38,871 nucleotides of DNA from Duganella sp. (GTDB lineage: Bacteria > Pseudomonadota > Gammaproteobacteria > Burkholderiales > Burkholderiaceae_D), in contig JAMFSU010000060.1 of the NCBI GenBank assembly GCA_026225475.1, positions 1 through 38,871 of the forward strand, written 5' to 3'. A program made the position numbers and the translations under genes. Under the pieces are notes generated by a model, which ran no database searches, was not told the origin of the DNA, and was given only the letters and a program-made list of their open reading frames with translations. Shown here piece by piece: positions 8,023 through 16,616 of this stretch. Position 1 is the stretch's first letter. Each line of letters opens with the position of its first letter.

Positions 8023-8730
8023 GTGAAAATCAACATCGTCAATCCCAATACCACCGCCAGCATGACGGCCAAGATCGGTGCCTGCGCGCGCCAGGTGGCG
8101 TCGCCCGGCACCGAGATCTGGGCCTGCAACCCGGCCACCGGGCCGGTGTCAATCGAGGGCCATTACGATGAAGCCATGTGCCTGCCCGGCTTGCTGCAGG
8201 AAATCCGCCGTGCCGAAGCGGCCGGCGCCGATGCCCACATCATCGCCTGCTTCGGCGACCCTGGTCTGAGTGCCGCGCGCGAAATCGCCAGCGGCCCGGT
8301 GTTTGGCATCGCCGAAGCGGCCATGCATGCGGCCAGCTTCGTCGGCAGTCATTTCAGCATCGTCACCACACTCGGCCGCACCTGCGGCATCGCCGCGCAT
8401 CTGGCCGAACGCTATGGCATGCAGCGCTTTTGCAACAATATCCGCGCCTGCGAAATCGCCGTGCTTGAACTCGACAATCCCGCTTCGCAAGCCTATGCCT
8501 TGATCATGCAGGAATGCCGCCTGGCGCTGGAACAGGATCAGGTCGATTGCATCGTGCTCGGTTGTGCCGGCATGGCCGATCTGTGCCAGGCCATCAGCCA
8601 CGAACTGGGCGTACCCGTCATCGATGGCGTCAGCGCGGCCGTCACATTCGCCGAAGCAATGGTGCGGCTGGGCTTGCGTACCAGCAAACGCGGCGAGTGG
8701 AATTATCCGTTGCCGAAACAGTATTTATAA
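8023..8730 (+). CDS. Hydantoin/allantoin racemase-type enzyme (Asp/Glu/hydantoin racemase family)
   Basis: A 235-residue cofactor-independent racemase. I chose GTG 8023, which gives VKINIVNPNTT, the family's standard N-terminus; a GTG at 7990 would add an atypical tail. With this start the two catalytic cysteines fall at residues 76 (IIACFGDPGL) and 181 (VLGCAGM). These are the positions known for hydantoin racemases (HyuA), and allantoin racemases are close relatives. The enzyme interconverts enantiomers of 5-substituted hydantoins or allantoin so that stereospecific hydrolases can act. No hydantoinase or carbamoylase gene is in the window. It closes the porin/ABC operon, suggesting that operon imports such a compound. 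Its stop overlaps the convergent tetR stop. Confidence 0.85.
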   Translation: MKINIVNPNTTASMTAKIGACARQVASPGTEIWACNPATGPVSIEGHYDEAMCLPGLLQEIRRAEAAGADAHIIACFGDPGLSAAREIASGPVFGIAEAAMHAASFVGSHFSIVTTLGRTCGIAAHLAERYGMQRFCNNIRACEIAVLELDNPASQAYALIMQECRLALEQDQVDCIVLGCAGMADLCQAISHELGVPVIDGVSAAVTFAEAMVRLGLRTSKRGEWNYPLPKQYL

Positions 8731-9420
8731 AGCCGGCTTTTTCTTACTCGCGGCACGCCGTGCCGGGGCTGGCTTGGTTGGCGTGGCTGGTGCACTGACG
8801 GCTGGCGACGGCATCGCCATGGAGCTCTTGAGAAACCACGACAGCACCGCTTCGGCAGTCTTGCCATCAATGCGTTGCGGATCGCAACGATGCGCAAAAC
8901 TGACGCCTTCGCATAAGGCCATCAAGCCAATCGCAATCTGATGCGGCGGCGCTGCCGGCGGCTCGCCAGTCAGGCGCGCAAAGGTCTCGACGAAACCGGC
9001 AATCTGGCGGTGCCGTTCATCCAGGAAAGTGTTGAGATGGACGCGGAATTTCTCGTCGCGCAGCGCCACGATCCTGGCCTCCATCCATAACAGGCTGCAA
9101 CTGTCGTCCTTATACAGTTGCCCATAATAGGTGGCAATCTGTTGCTGCAATTGCACCGGATCGCTCATCGGTGCCTGCAGCATGCCGTGGATTTCACTAT
9201 CGATATCCACGCTTTCGCGCCGCAAGAGCTCAAAAAACAACTCAGTCTTGTCATCAAAGTTGGAGTAGAAAGCCCCGCGTGAATACCCCGCCGCCGCGGT
9301 GATGTCTTCCACGCTGGCAAGGGCAAATCCCTTCTGGGTAAACACCGCATGCGAGGCCTCCAGCAGGCGTTCGCGTGTCTGTTCGCGGCTTTGTTCGCGG
9401 CTGATTCGTTGACGTGTCAT
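8725..9420 (-). CDS. TetR/AcrR-family regulator of the RND operon
   Basis: A 231-residue repressor. The helix-turn-helix occupies about residues 12-58 (TRERLLEASHAVF, VEDITAAAGYSRGAFYSNF), the classic TetR DNA-binding domain with the usual FYSNF/YYHF-type helix end. The remainder is a helical ligand domain. The last ~20 residues are Ala/Pro/Lys-rich. It is divergent from the efflux operon starting at 9580, the standard layout for AcrR-type control of a pump. The 3' end overlaps the racemase stop by six bases, convergently. Confidence 0.9.
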   Translation of the reverse strand: MTRQRISREQSREQTRERLLEASHAVFTQKGFALASVEDITAAAGYSRGAFYSNFDDKTELFFELLRRESVDIDSEIHGMLQAPMSDPVQLQQQIATYYGQLYKDDSCSLLWMEARIVALRDEKFRVHLNTFLDERHRQIAGFVETFARLTGEPPAAPPHQIAIGLMALCEGVSFAHRCDPQRIDGKTAEAVLSWFLKSSMAMPSPAVSAPATPTKPAPARRAASKKKPAL

Positions 9421-9483
9421 AGGATGAATTTTAGCATCAGCGAATTCAAATACACTATTGCATTCGAATTCATTCGTGCATTA

Positions 9484-9512
9484 GAATGAAAATATTCTGT
9501 AAAAGTTCATTC
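9484..9512. promoter_or_regulatory. Candidate TetR operator in the tetR-RND intergenic gap
   Basis: GAATGAA (9484-9490) and TTCATTC (9506-9512) form an inverted repeat with a 15-base spacer. Further GAATTC and CATTC elements lie between 9438 and 9480. Position between divergent regulator and pump genes fits an operator, but the exact site is uncertain. Confidence 0.35.
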
Positions 9513-9579
9513 CAATGATTAACTTACCTGTCCCGCTTCATCCGGCGATTCAGACCGCATTTTGCCAAAAGGAAACAAC

Positions 9580-10728
9580 GTGAAACCTGTCCCTGCTCCC
9601 CATCACCCGCTGCGTCAGGCGCTCCCCACGGCATTGGCACTGGCCGCCGCCCTGACGCTGGCGGCCTGCCAAAAACCCACTCCGGTCGCCGCGGCACCGC
9701 GCGAAGTGGTGGTATTGCCAGCACAAGCAAGCAGTGGTGCGCAATTACTGACGCTGCCTGGTGAAGTCCAGGCGCGTTTCATCACGCCGATGTCGTTCCG
9801 CGTGGCCGGCCAGATCATTGAGCGCCGCGTCCATCTGGGCGACACCGTACGCCAGGGCGATGTGGTCGCCCGCCTCGATCCGCTCGATGCCGACCACAAC
9901 GCCGCCAGTGCCGACGCCGATCTGGCTTCGGCACGCCAGCATCTGGAAGCGGCACAGAAACAATTGCAACGCGACACCGCACAGGCGCGCGAACAATTGA
10001 TCAGCGCCTTGCAACTGGAACAAACCCAGGATACCTATGCCGCCGCGCTGGCCCAGGCCAAAGGTGCCGAAGCGCGTGCCGCAGTGGCTGGCAATCAGCG
10101 CCGCTATACCCGTCTGGTGGCCGAACATGACGGCGTCATCAGCGCCGAACAAGCCAATACCGGCGAAGTGCTGGCCGCCGGCCAGCAAGTGTTTTCACTG
10201 GCTTGGTCAGGCGCCACCGACGTGACCACCGAAGCAGCGCAAAGCCAGGTCGCCAACATCCGTGTCGGCGCGCCCGCCACCGTGAAGCTGAGCGCCATGC
10301 CAGATCGTCCCCTGACAGGCAAAGTGCGTGAAATCAGCCCGGCGGCTGATCCGCAAAGTCGCACCTATCGCATCAAAGTGACGTTGGAAACCAAAGACCC
10401 GGCTCTGCGACTGGGCATGAGCGGCAATGTCACGATTGATACCAGCGATACCCGCCAATCCGCCACTGCCGGCTCCACCACCATCGTGATCCCGGCCACG
10501 GCCTTGTTCCATCAGGGCAATCGTCCGGCCGTCTGGATCGTTAAGGCCGATGGCAATCAACTGGAACTGCGTCCGGTCACCGTCAGTGCCTATGGTGAAC
10601 GCAGCGTCACGCTGTCGGGTGGCGTCAACGGCGGTGAAAACATCGTGGTGCAAGGCGTACATACCCTGACTGCTGGTGAAAAGGTCAAGCCAATTCCACC
10701 ATTGCATGCCGAGGACTTTGCACTATGA
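9580..10728 (+). CDS. RND efflux periplasmic adaptor lipoprotein (membrane fusion protein)
   Basis: A 382-residue adaptor. GTG 9580 is preferred because AAAGGAAA stands just before it. Residues 1-28 form a lipoprotein signal with lipobox LAAC, so the protein should be anchored by an acylated Cys. It contains a lipoyl/biotinyl-like half-motif (VHLGDTVRQGDVVARLDPLD), a coiled-coil hairpin (about residues 105-165), a second half-motif (GVISAEQANTGEVLAAGQQVF), and beta-barrel and membrane-proximal domains. It bridges the inner-membrane pump and the outer-membrane channel encoded next. The stop overlaps the pump start as ATGA. Confidence 0.92.
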   Translation: MKPVPAPHHPLRQALPTALALAAALTLAACQKPTPVAAAPREVVVLPAQASSGAQLLTLPGEVQARFITPMSFRVAGQIIERRVHLGDTVRQGDVVARLDPLDADHNAASADADLASARQHLEAAQKQLQRDTAQAREQLISALQLEQTQDTYAAALAQAKGAEARAAVAGNQRRYTRLVAEHDGVISAEQANTGEVLAAGQQVFSLAWSGATDVTTEAAQSQVANIRVGAPATVKLSAMPDRPLTGKVREISPAADPQSRTYRIKVTLETKDPALRLGMSGNVTIDTSDTRQSATAGSTTIVIPATALFHQGNRPAVWIVKADGNQLELRPVTVSAYGERSVTLSGGVNGGENIVVQGVHTLTAGEKVKPIPPLHAEDFAL

Positions 10729-13700
10729 GCGCACCCGGCCGTTTCAACCTGTCTTCCTGGACCTTGCAGCACCAGGCCCTGGTAACCTTCATTCTGGCGC
10801 TCGTCACGCTGCTCGGCATCAATGCCTATGGCCGGCTGTCGCAGTCGGAAGATCCGCCCTTCACCTTCAAGGTCATGGTGATCCAGACCGACTGGCCGGG
10901 CGCCACCGCGCGCCAGGTACAGGAACAGATCACCGACCGCATCGCGCGCAAACTGCAGGAAACCCCGGACGTCGACTTCCTGCGCAGCTATTCGCGCCCC
11001 GGCCAGTCGCAGTTGTTCTTCACCATCAAGGACACTGCCCCGGCCAGCCAGGTGCCACAAACCTGGTATCAGGTGCGCAAGAAAGTCGGCGATGTCGCCG
11101 CGACACTGCCGTCCGGCGTCAAAGGCCCCTACTTCAACGATGAATTCGGTGACGTCTACACCAATATCTACGCGCTCGAAGGCGACGGTTTTTCGCCAGC
11201 GCAATTGCGCGACTACGCCGACCAGCTGCGCGGCGAATTGCTGCGGGTACCAGGCGTGGGCAAGATCGATTATTTCGGCGACCGCAACCAGCACATCTAT
11301 ATCGACATCGCCAATGCCCAAATGACACGACTGGGAATTACGCCCGATCAACTGGGCAAGCTGATCGGCGACCAGAATGCGGTCACGCCCAGCGGCCTGA
11401 TCACCACCATCAATGATCGCGTCTATGTCCGCCCCAGCGGTCAGTTCACCGACATGCAAGCATTGGCCGACAAAATCATCCACGTCAACAACCGCAACTT
11501 CCGCCTGGGCGACATCGCTACCATCACGCGCGGCTACGACGAACCGCAGGAACAACAAATGCGCGCCGATGGCAAAGCCGTGCTCGGCATCGGTGTGACC
11601 ATGCAACCTGGTGGCGACGTGATCCGCCTCGGCAAGGCGCTTGACACCAGCACCGAAGCACTGCGCGCACGACTGCCGGCCGGTCTCAAGCTGACCTCGG
11701 TATCGAGCATGCCGCATGCAGTGGAAAAATCGGTCGACGACTTCCTCGAAGCCGTAGCCGAAGCGATTGCCATCGTGCTGGTGGTCAGCCTGTTGTCGCT
11801 GGGTCTGCGTACCGGCATGGTAGTGGTGATTTCCATCCCGATCGTGCTGGCCGTCACCGCGCTGTTCATGTACCTGTTCGACATCGGTCTGCACAAGGTC
11901 TCGCTGGGCACGCTGGTGCTGGCGCTGGGCTTGCTGGTTGATGATGCCATCATTGCCGTCGAAATGATGGCAGTCAAACTCGAACAAGGCTGGAACCGCC
12001 GCCGTGCCGCCGCCTTTGCCTATACCAGCACGGCCTTCCCGATGCTCACCGGCACCCTGGTGACGGTATCAGGCTTCCTGCCGATTGCACTGGCCAAGTC
12101 CGGCACCGGTGAATACACGCGCTCCATTTTTGAAGTCTCGGCGATTGCGCTACTGCTGTCATGGCTGGCAGCCGTGGTCTTGATTCCATTGCTCGGCTAT
12201 CACATCCTCAAGGAAAAACCGCAGGCCAAGAATGATCTCGGTGAAGACGATCCCAATGCCGGCCATCACGAAGAAGATCATGATCACGCCATCTATCAAA
12301 CCCGCGTCTACCAGCGCCTGCGCCGCATGGTGGCATGGTGCGTGACCTATCGCGGCCGCGTGGTGATCATTACCGCCCTGCTGTTTTTTGGTGCGATGGC
12401 CGCGTTTGGATTGGTGCCGCAACAATTCTTCCCGAGTTCTGATCGTCCTGAATTGCTGATCGACCTGCGCCTGCCGGAACGTGCCTCGTTTGAAGCCACC
12501 CAGCGCGAAGCCTTGCGCATGGAAGCGGTACTCAAGGGCCGTCCGGAAATCGACCATGTGATCAACTTTGTCGGCACCGGTGCGCCGCGCTTTTATCTGC
12601 CGCTGGACCAGCAACTGCCGAGCGCCAACTTTGCCCAATTCGTGGTCACTGCCAAATCGGTGGAAGATCGCGAAAAACTGGCCAAGGCCCTGGAAGCACC
12701 ACTGCGGGAACAATTCAGCGGTCTGCGCACGCGTCTGACCCGTCTCGAAAACGGCCCGCCGGTCGGTTTCCCGGTACAGTTCCGGGTCAGCGGCGAACAA
12801 ATTGCCAAGGTCCGCGAGATTGCCGAAAAGGTCGCAACCGAGATCCGCAAGGAACCGCGCACACAAAACGTCCAGTTCGACTGGGATGAGCCGGCACAAC
12901 GTTCAGCCAGCTTTGAAATCGACCAGCAGCGCGCTGCCGAAATGGGCCTGACTTCGGCGCAGATCGCCAACTTCCTGGCCATGAATCTGTCCGGCTACAC
13001 CGTCACCCAATATCGCGAGCGCGACAAGCTCATCAGTGTTGACCTGCGTGCGCCGAAAAGCGAACGCGTCGATCCGTCGCGACTGGAAACGCTGGCTATT
13101 CCTACTGCCTCAGGACCAGTACCACTATCGACCCTCGGCCACATGCGCAACGATCTGGAATACGGTGTCATCTGGGAACGTGACCGGCAACCAACGCTGA
13201 CCGTGCTGGCCGATGTCCGTGCGGGCGTGCAAGGCATCGATGTCAGCAACACGCTCGATGAGAAATTGGCAGCACTGCGGCGCGAACTGCCGATTGGCTA
13301 TCGCATCGACGTCGGCGGCCCGGTCGAAGAAAACGCCAAGGCGCAGGCATCGATTTCGGCGCAATTACCACTCATGCTCATCGCCGTGCTGGTGTTGCTG
13401 ATGGTGCAGTTGCAAAGCTTCGGCCGTACCATGATGGTGGTGCTCACCGCGCCACTGGGCATGATCGGCGTAGTCGGCGCACTGCTGCTGTTCGGCCAGC
13501 CGTTCGGTTTCGTCGCCATGCTGGGAACAATTGCCATGCTCGGCATCATCATGCGCAATTCGGTGATTCTGGTCGATCAGATCGAACAAGACATCGCTGC
13601 CGGGCGCGGCCGCTTCGATGCCATCGTCGGCGCTACCGTGCGACGTTTCCGGCCGATCACGCTCACGGCCGCCGCCGCCGTGCTGGCATTGATCCCACTG

Positions 13701-13898
13701 TTGCGCAGCAACTTCTTTGGACCGATGGCCACCGCCCTGATGGGCGGCATCACCATCGCCACGGTGTTGACACTGTTCTATCTGCCGGCGCTGTATGCCT
13801 TGTGCTACAAGGTCAAACCGCATGAAACCCATCATGCAGGCAACACCGGCCCTGACACTACAGGCACCGTATCGGCATCACCAGAAGGGAGCCACTAA
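10725..13898 (+). CDS. RND-type multidrug efflux pump, inner-membrane subunit
   Basis: A 1057-residue AcrB-family proton/drug antiporter. It shows the usual duplicated layout: TM1, a large periplasmic loop, TM2-6, a cytoplasmic link, TM7, a second loop, TM8-12. The proton-relay Asp pair is in LALGLLVDDAIIAVE at about residues 406-407. The N-terminal region (GPYFNDEFGDVY) resembles the TriC-like subgroup. The central cytoplasmic link at about residues 505-522 is unusually rich in acidic residues and His (GHHEEDHDHA). Substrates cannot be read from sequence. It is translationally coupled to the adaptor (ATGA) and to the outer-membrane gene (TAATG). Confidence 0.95.
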   Translation: MSAPGRFNLSSWTLQHQALVTFILALVTLLGINAYGRLSQSEDPPFTFKVMVIQTDWPGATARQVQEQITDRIARKLQETPDVDFLRSYSRPGQSQLFFTIKDTAPASQVPQTWYQVRKKVGDVAATLPSGVKGPYFNDEFGDVYTNIYALEGDGFSPAQLRDYADQLRGELLRVPGVGKIDYFGDRNQHIYIDIANAQMTRLGITPDQLGKLIGDQNAVTPSGLITTINDRVYVRPSGQFTDMQALADKIIHVNNRNFRLGDIATITRGYDEPQEQQMRADGKAVLGIGVTMQPGGDVIRLGKALDTSTEALRARLPAGLKLTSVSSMPHAVEKSVDDFLEAVAEAIAIVLVVSLLSLGLRTGMVVVISIPIVLAVTALFMYLFDIGLHKVSLGTLVLALGLLVDDAIIAVEMMAVKLEQGWNRRRAAAFAYTSTAFPMLTGTLVTVSGFLPIALAKSGTGEYTRSIFEVSAIALLLSWLAAVVLIPLLGYHILKEKPQAKNDLGEDDPNAGHHEEDHDHAIYQTRVYQRLRRMVAWCVTYRGRVVIITALLFFGAMAAFGLVPQQFFPSSDRPELLIDLRLPERASFEATQREALRMEAVLKGRPEIDHVINFVGTGAPRFYLPLDQQLPSANFAQFVVTAKSVEDREKLAKALEAPLREQFSGLRTRLTRLENGPPVGFPVQFRVSGEQIAKVREIAEKVATEIRKEPRTQNVQFDWDEPAQRSASFEIDQQRAAEMGLTSAQIANFLAMNLSGYTVTQYRERDKLISVDLRAPKSERVDPSRLETLAIPTASGPVPLSTLGHMRNDLEYGVIWERDRQPTLTVLADVRAGVQGIDVSNTLDEKLAALRRELPIGYRIDVGGPVEENAKAQASISAQLPLMLIAVLVLLMVQLQSFGRTMMVVLTAPLGMIGVVGALLLFGQPFGFVAMLGTIAMLGIIMRNSVILVDQIEQDIAAGRGRFDAIVGATVRRFRPITLTAAAAVLALIPLLRSNFFGPMATALMGGITIATVLTLFYLPALYALCYKVKPHETHHAGNTGPDTTGTVSASPEGSH

Positions 13899-15388
13899 TG
13901 CGCACCGCTGATTTCTCCACCTTGCAACGTGGCCTGCGTTCACCGTTGCTGTGCTCAGCCCTGCTGCTATCGATGCTGGCAGGTTGTGCACTGGGCCCGA
14001 AAGATGGCGCACCCGACATGCCACAACCGGTGCATTACGGCGTCGAGGCAACCCCGGCGACTGCCGGACCGGCCCAAGCGCAACAGCAATTCGTGCTCGG
14101 TGAACGCGCCGTGCCGCAATGGTGGCAAGCGTATCGATCAACAGAACTATCCGGCTGGGTAGAAGAAGGGCTGCAAAAGAATTATTCGCTGGCGCAGGCT
14201 GAACACAATCTGGCCGGTGCCCAGGAACAATTACGCGCACAGATCGGTGAATCGATGTATCCCACCGTGGACGCCAGCCTGCAAAGCCAGCGTCAACGGG
14301 CACTAGGCTTGCCCAATCTGGGCAGCCAGACCAATCTGTACAACGTCTTTGCCGGCCAGATCAGCGCCAGCTACACCTTCGATCTGTTTGGGGTAGCACG
14401 CTATGCCAACTCAGCACTGGCAGCGCAGGTCGATGCCCAATCTTATCAACTCGATGCAGCACGGCGCACACTGGCCGCCAATCTGGTGATTGCCGCTGTC
14501 AACAGTGCGGCATTGCGGGCCCAGGTCGCCACCACCGAACAACTAGTGGCGCTGGCCGATGCTGATGTCAACGAGCTGCAACGGCGTCAGGCGCTCGGCG
14601 CCGCCGCATCCGATGACGTGCTCAATGCGCAAGCCAATGCCGCATCCTTGCGCGCCAGTCTGCCCGGTCTGCGCACACAATGGCAGGCCGCACGGCATGC
14701 GCTGGCGGTATTGATGGGACGCACACCCGACAACGCCCCGCCCGACCTGACACTGAGTGAGCTGAGCTTGCCGGCGCGAGTACCGGTGGCGATCCCGTCG
14801 GATCTGCTGCGCCAGCGTCCTGATATCCTGGCCGCCGATGCCGCCTTGAAAGTCGCCGCTGCGCAAGAAGCGGTTGCCACCGCCGAGATGTTCCCAAGCC
14901 TGTCGATCAACGCCTCGTTCGGCCAATCCGGCTTTACCTGGCCCAGTGCCATCGGTGCCAGCGGTGCGGTGTGGGGCATCGGCGCCTCGATCACGCAACC
15001 GCTGTTCCATGGCGGCGCATTGCGCGCCAAACGCCGTGCAGCCCACGATGCCTATCAGGCGGCGCAGGACAATTATCGGCAAACCGTGTTGAACGCCTTC
15101 CAGAACGTTGCCGACAGCCTCAGTGCCTTGACGCACGATGCCGACGCCTTGACGGCCGCCGCCGAGGCCCGCAGCCATAGCGAGCAAAGCTGGCGTGATA
15201 CGCAACGCCGCGCCGCGCTGGGCGCAGTCGCACCAGGCACGGTACGCACAGGCGAGAAACAGTTACAGAATGCCCGCCTGAGCGAAATTCGCGCCACCGC
15301 AGCAAGGCTGGCCGATACCGCGACCTTGTTCCAGGCCATGGGCGTCGATCCGGCAGCACCGGTGCAAGAAGTGGCCGAGAAAAAATAG
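13898..15388 (+). CDS. Outer-membrane efflux lipoprotein (NodT/OprM family)
   Basis: A 496-residue outer-membrane channel protein of the TolC superfamily. It has a lipoprotein signal with lipobox LAGC at about residue 28 and two repeated helical-barrel domains with long heptad-rich helices. The NodT-family block VAIPSDLLRQRPDILAADAA is present. It completes the tripartite efflux system with the two preceding genes. No terminator is evident after it, and the next 80 bases carry a HrpL promoter for the following gene. Confidence 0.93.
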   Translation: MRTADFSTLQRGLRSPLLCSALLLSMLAGCALGPKDGAPDMPQPVHYGVEATPATAGPAQAQQQFVLGERAVPQWWQAYRSTELSGWVEEGLQKNYSLAQAEHNLAGAQEQLRAQIGESMYPTVDASLQSQRQRALGLPNLGSQTNLYNVFAGQISASYTFDLFGVARYANSALAAQVDAQSYQLDAARRTLAANLVIAAVNSAALRAQVATTEQLVALADADVNELQRRQALGAAASDDVLNAQANAASLRASLPGLRTQWQAARHALAVLMGRTPDNAPPDLTLSELSLPARVPVAIPSDLLRQRPDILAADAALKVAAAQEAVATAEMFPSLSINASFGQSGFTWPSAIGASGAVWGIGASITQPLFHGGALRAKRRAAHDAYQAAQDNYRQTVLNAFQNVADSLSALTHDADALTAAAEARSHSEQSWRDTQRRAALGAVAPGTVRTGEKQLQNARLSEIRATAARLADTATLFQAMGVDPAAPVQEVAEKK

Positions 15389-15408
15389 ACGTAACAGCGC
15401 ATCTTGAT

Positions 15409-15437
15409 GGAACCCTGCATGGGCATTGCACCACTAC
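15409..15437 (+). promoter_or_regulatory. hrp box (HrpL-dependent promoter) of the harpin-like gene
   Basis: GGAACC at 15409-15414, 16 bases, then CCACTAC at 15431-15437. This fits the ECF-sigma HrpL consensus GGAACC-N15/16-CCACNNA except for the last base. It ends 32 bases before the start codon. Confidence 0.8.
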
Positions 15438-15469
15438 TCTGACACTGTGATTGTTTTGGAGGTCAGGCA

Positions 15470-16522
15470 ATGTCCATGCAAGTTGTTGGCTGCAATCCGT
15501 TTTCCACCTCCAGTTACTCGCCGTTTTCCTATGCTGGCAACAGCGGCAGCAGCAGCGTGCCTGGCTTCGATGACTTCGACATCGACGGCGGCAACCAATC
15601 GCGCTACCGTGTTTCGAACGACAACGACGATGGTACTGATGGCCGCAACAACAGCGGCATCAATGACCAGATGGCGCTCATGGAATTCATCGGCATGCTG
15701 GTCGCGATAATGGCGCAGCTATTCCAGGGTGGCGGACAGTCAGGCAACAGTTCGCCAAGCACGCCTGCGCGCGGCACTTATGCTTACAGCGGCAACGACA
15801 ACAATGGCAACAGTGGCAACCAGTACCTCCCGCCATCACAGCCAGTACGGCAATATGATGCCAGCGACATTAGCGACACCTCTTCCAGCAATACGAATAA
15901 CGCCAACTCATCTTCCACCGACAGCGGCACCAGAAGTAGTGACACGACCGCCAGCACATCATCGTCCTCCTCGAGTTCCACTTACACCGGCACCGGCGTC
16001 GCACCGAACAGCAGCCAAGTGGTACAGACCGGTACCGGCACTGGCCAGTACTACAACGTCACCAACAACACGGACCGTGCCCAGACCTTCGCCTTCACTT
16101 CCGGCAGCAGCAATACCTCGGGCTACTCCGGCAACACCAATGCCTTGATGACACTGCAACCTGGTGAAACCGGCACCTTCGAATCCGGCGCGAACGTGCC
16201 CGGCATCCGCATCAATACCTCCGGTGCCAACGGCGAGACCAATGGCAATGAAGCCTTGTATGAAGACACCGTCGAAACCAACCCCATGGGTAGCGGCATC
16301 GTCCACAATCCCGACGTCAGCGACGTTGCCGGCAACCTCAGCTACGACGGCAAGGCACAAAAAATCACCGTCAATGACGGCACGCGTACCATTGGCGACG
16401 GCACCACAACCGGCGTCTACGATTACGCCACCGAAGACACCGATACCAACAGCGCCACCAACCCGATGAACATGGCGCTGGACCCCTCCAACACCTACAA
16501 CATCGTGTTCTCCGACGGCTGA
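15470..16522 (+). CDS. Harpin-like Ser/Asn/Gly-rich protein, candidate type III secreted
   Basis: A 350-residue protein that I do not recognise as a named family member. GGAGGT precedes the ATG. The first 32 residues have no acidic residue and are rich in Ser, Pro and Tyr, typical of a type III export signal; no Sec signal is visible. A single amphipathic/hydrophobic helix (MALMEFIGMLVAIMAQLFQG, about residues 67-86) is followed by a long Ser/Asn/Thr/Gly tract to residue ~185. Then comes an Asn/Thr/Gly-rich, possibly beta-structured domain opening YYNVTNNTDRAQTFAF. Only one Cys (residue 8) is present. High Gly/Ser/Asn, low Cys and one helix are harpin hallmarks. The hrp box directly upstream supports HrpL control. 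Export and plant-cell activity are inferences. Confidence 0.7.
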   Translation: MSMQVVGCNPFSTSSYSPFSYAGNSGSSSVPGFDDFDIDGGNQSRYRVSNDNDDGTDGRNNSGINDQMALMEFIGMLVAIMAQLFQGGGQSGNSSPSTPARGTYAYSGNDNNGNSGNQYLPPSQPVRQYDASDISDTSSSNTNNANSSSTDSGTRSSDTTASTSSSSSSSTYTGTGVAPNSSQVVQTGTGTGQYYNVTNNTDRAQTFAFTSGSSNTSGYSGNTNALMTLQPGETGTFESGANVPGIRINTSGANGETNGNEALYEDTVETNPMGSGIVHNPDVSDVAGNLSYDGKAQKITVNDGTRTIGDGTTTGVYDYATEDTDTNSATNPMNMALDPSNTYNIVFSDG

Positions 16523-16564
16523 CATTGCTTATCTTCGGCCAGTCGGTGCGATCGGGGCGGCACC

Positions 16565-16596
16565 AATAAAAACGGCGCCCCAACATCGGGCGCCGT
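16565..16596 (-). terminator. Rho-independent terminator of the chaperone/effector/PRTase operon
   Basis: ACGGCGCCC (16572-16580) pairs with GGGCGCCGT (16588-16596) around a 7-base loop. Read on the minus strand it runs into TTTTTATT, so it ends the leftward operon just past the phosphoribosyltransferase stop. On the plus strand there is no T-run. Confidence 0.85.
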
Positions 16597-16616
16597 GCTT
16601 GCTTCAGACAAAATAA

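Noticed and set aside
10590..11987. Long minus-strand frame (465 codons) opposite the RND genes
   Set aside because: Antisense shadow of the adaptor and pump genes; composition (His/Gln/Asp-rich) is that of a reverse-complement frame and no family features are seen.
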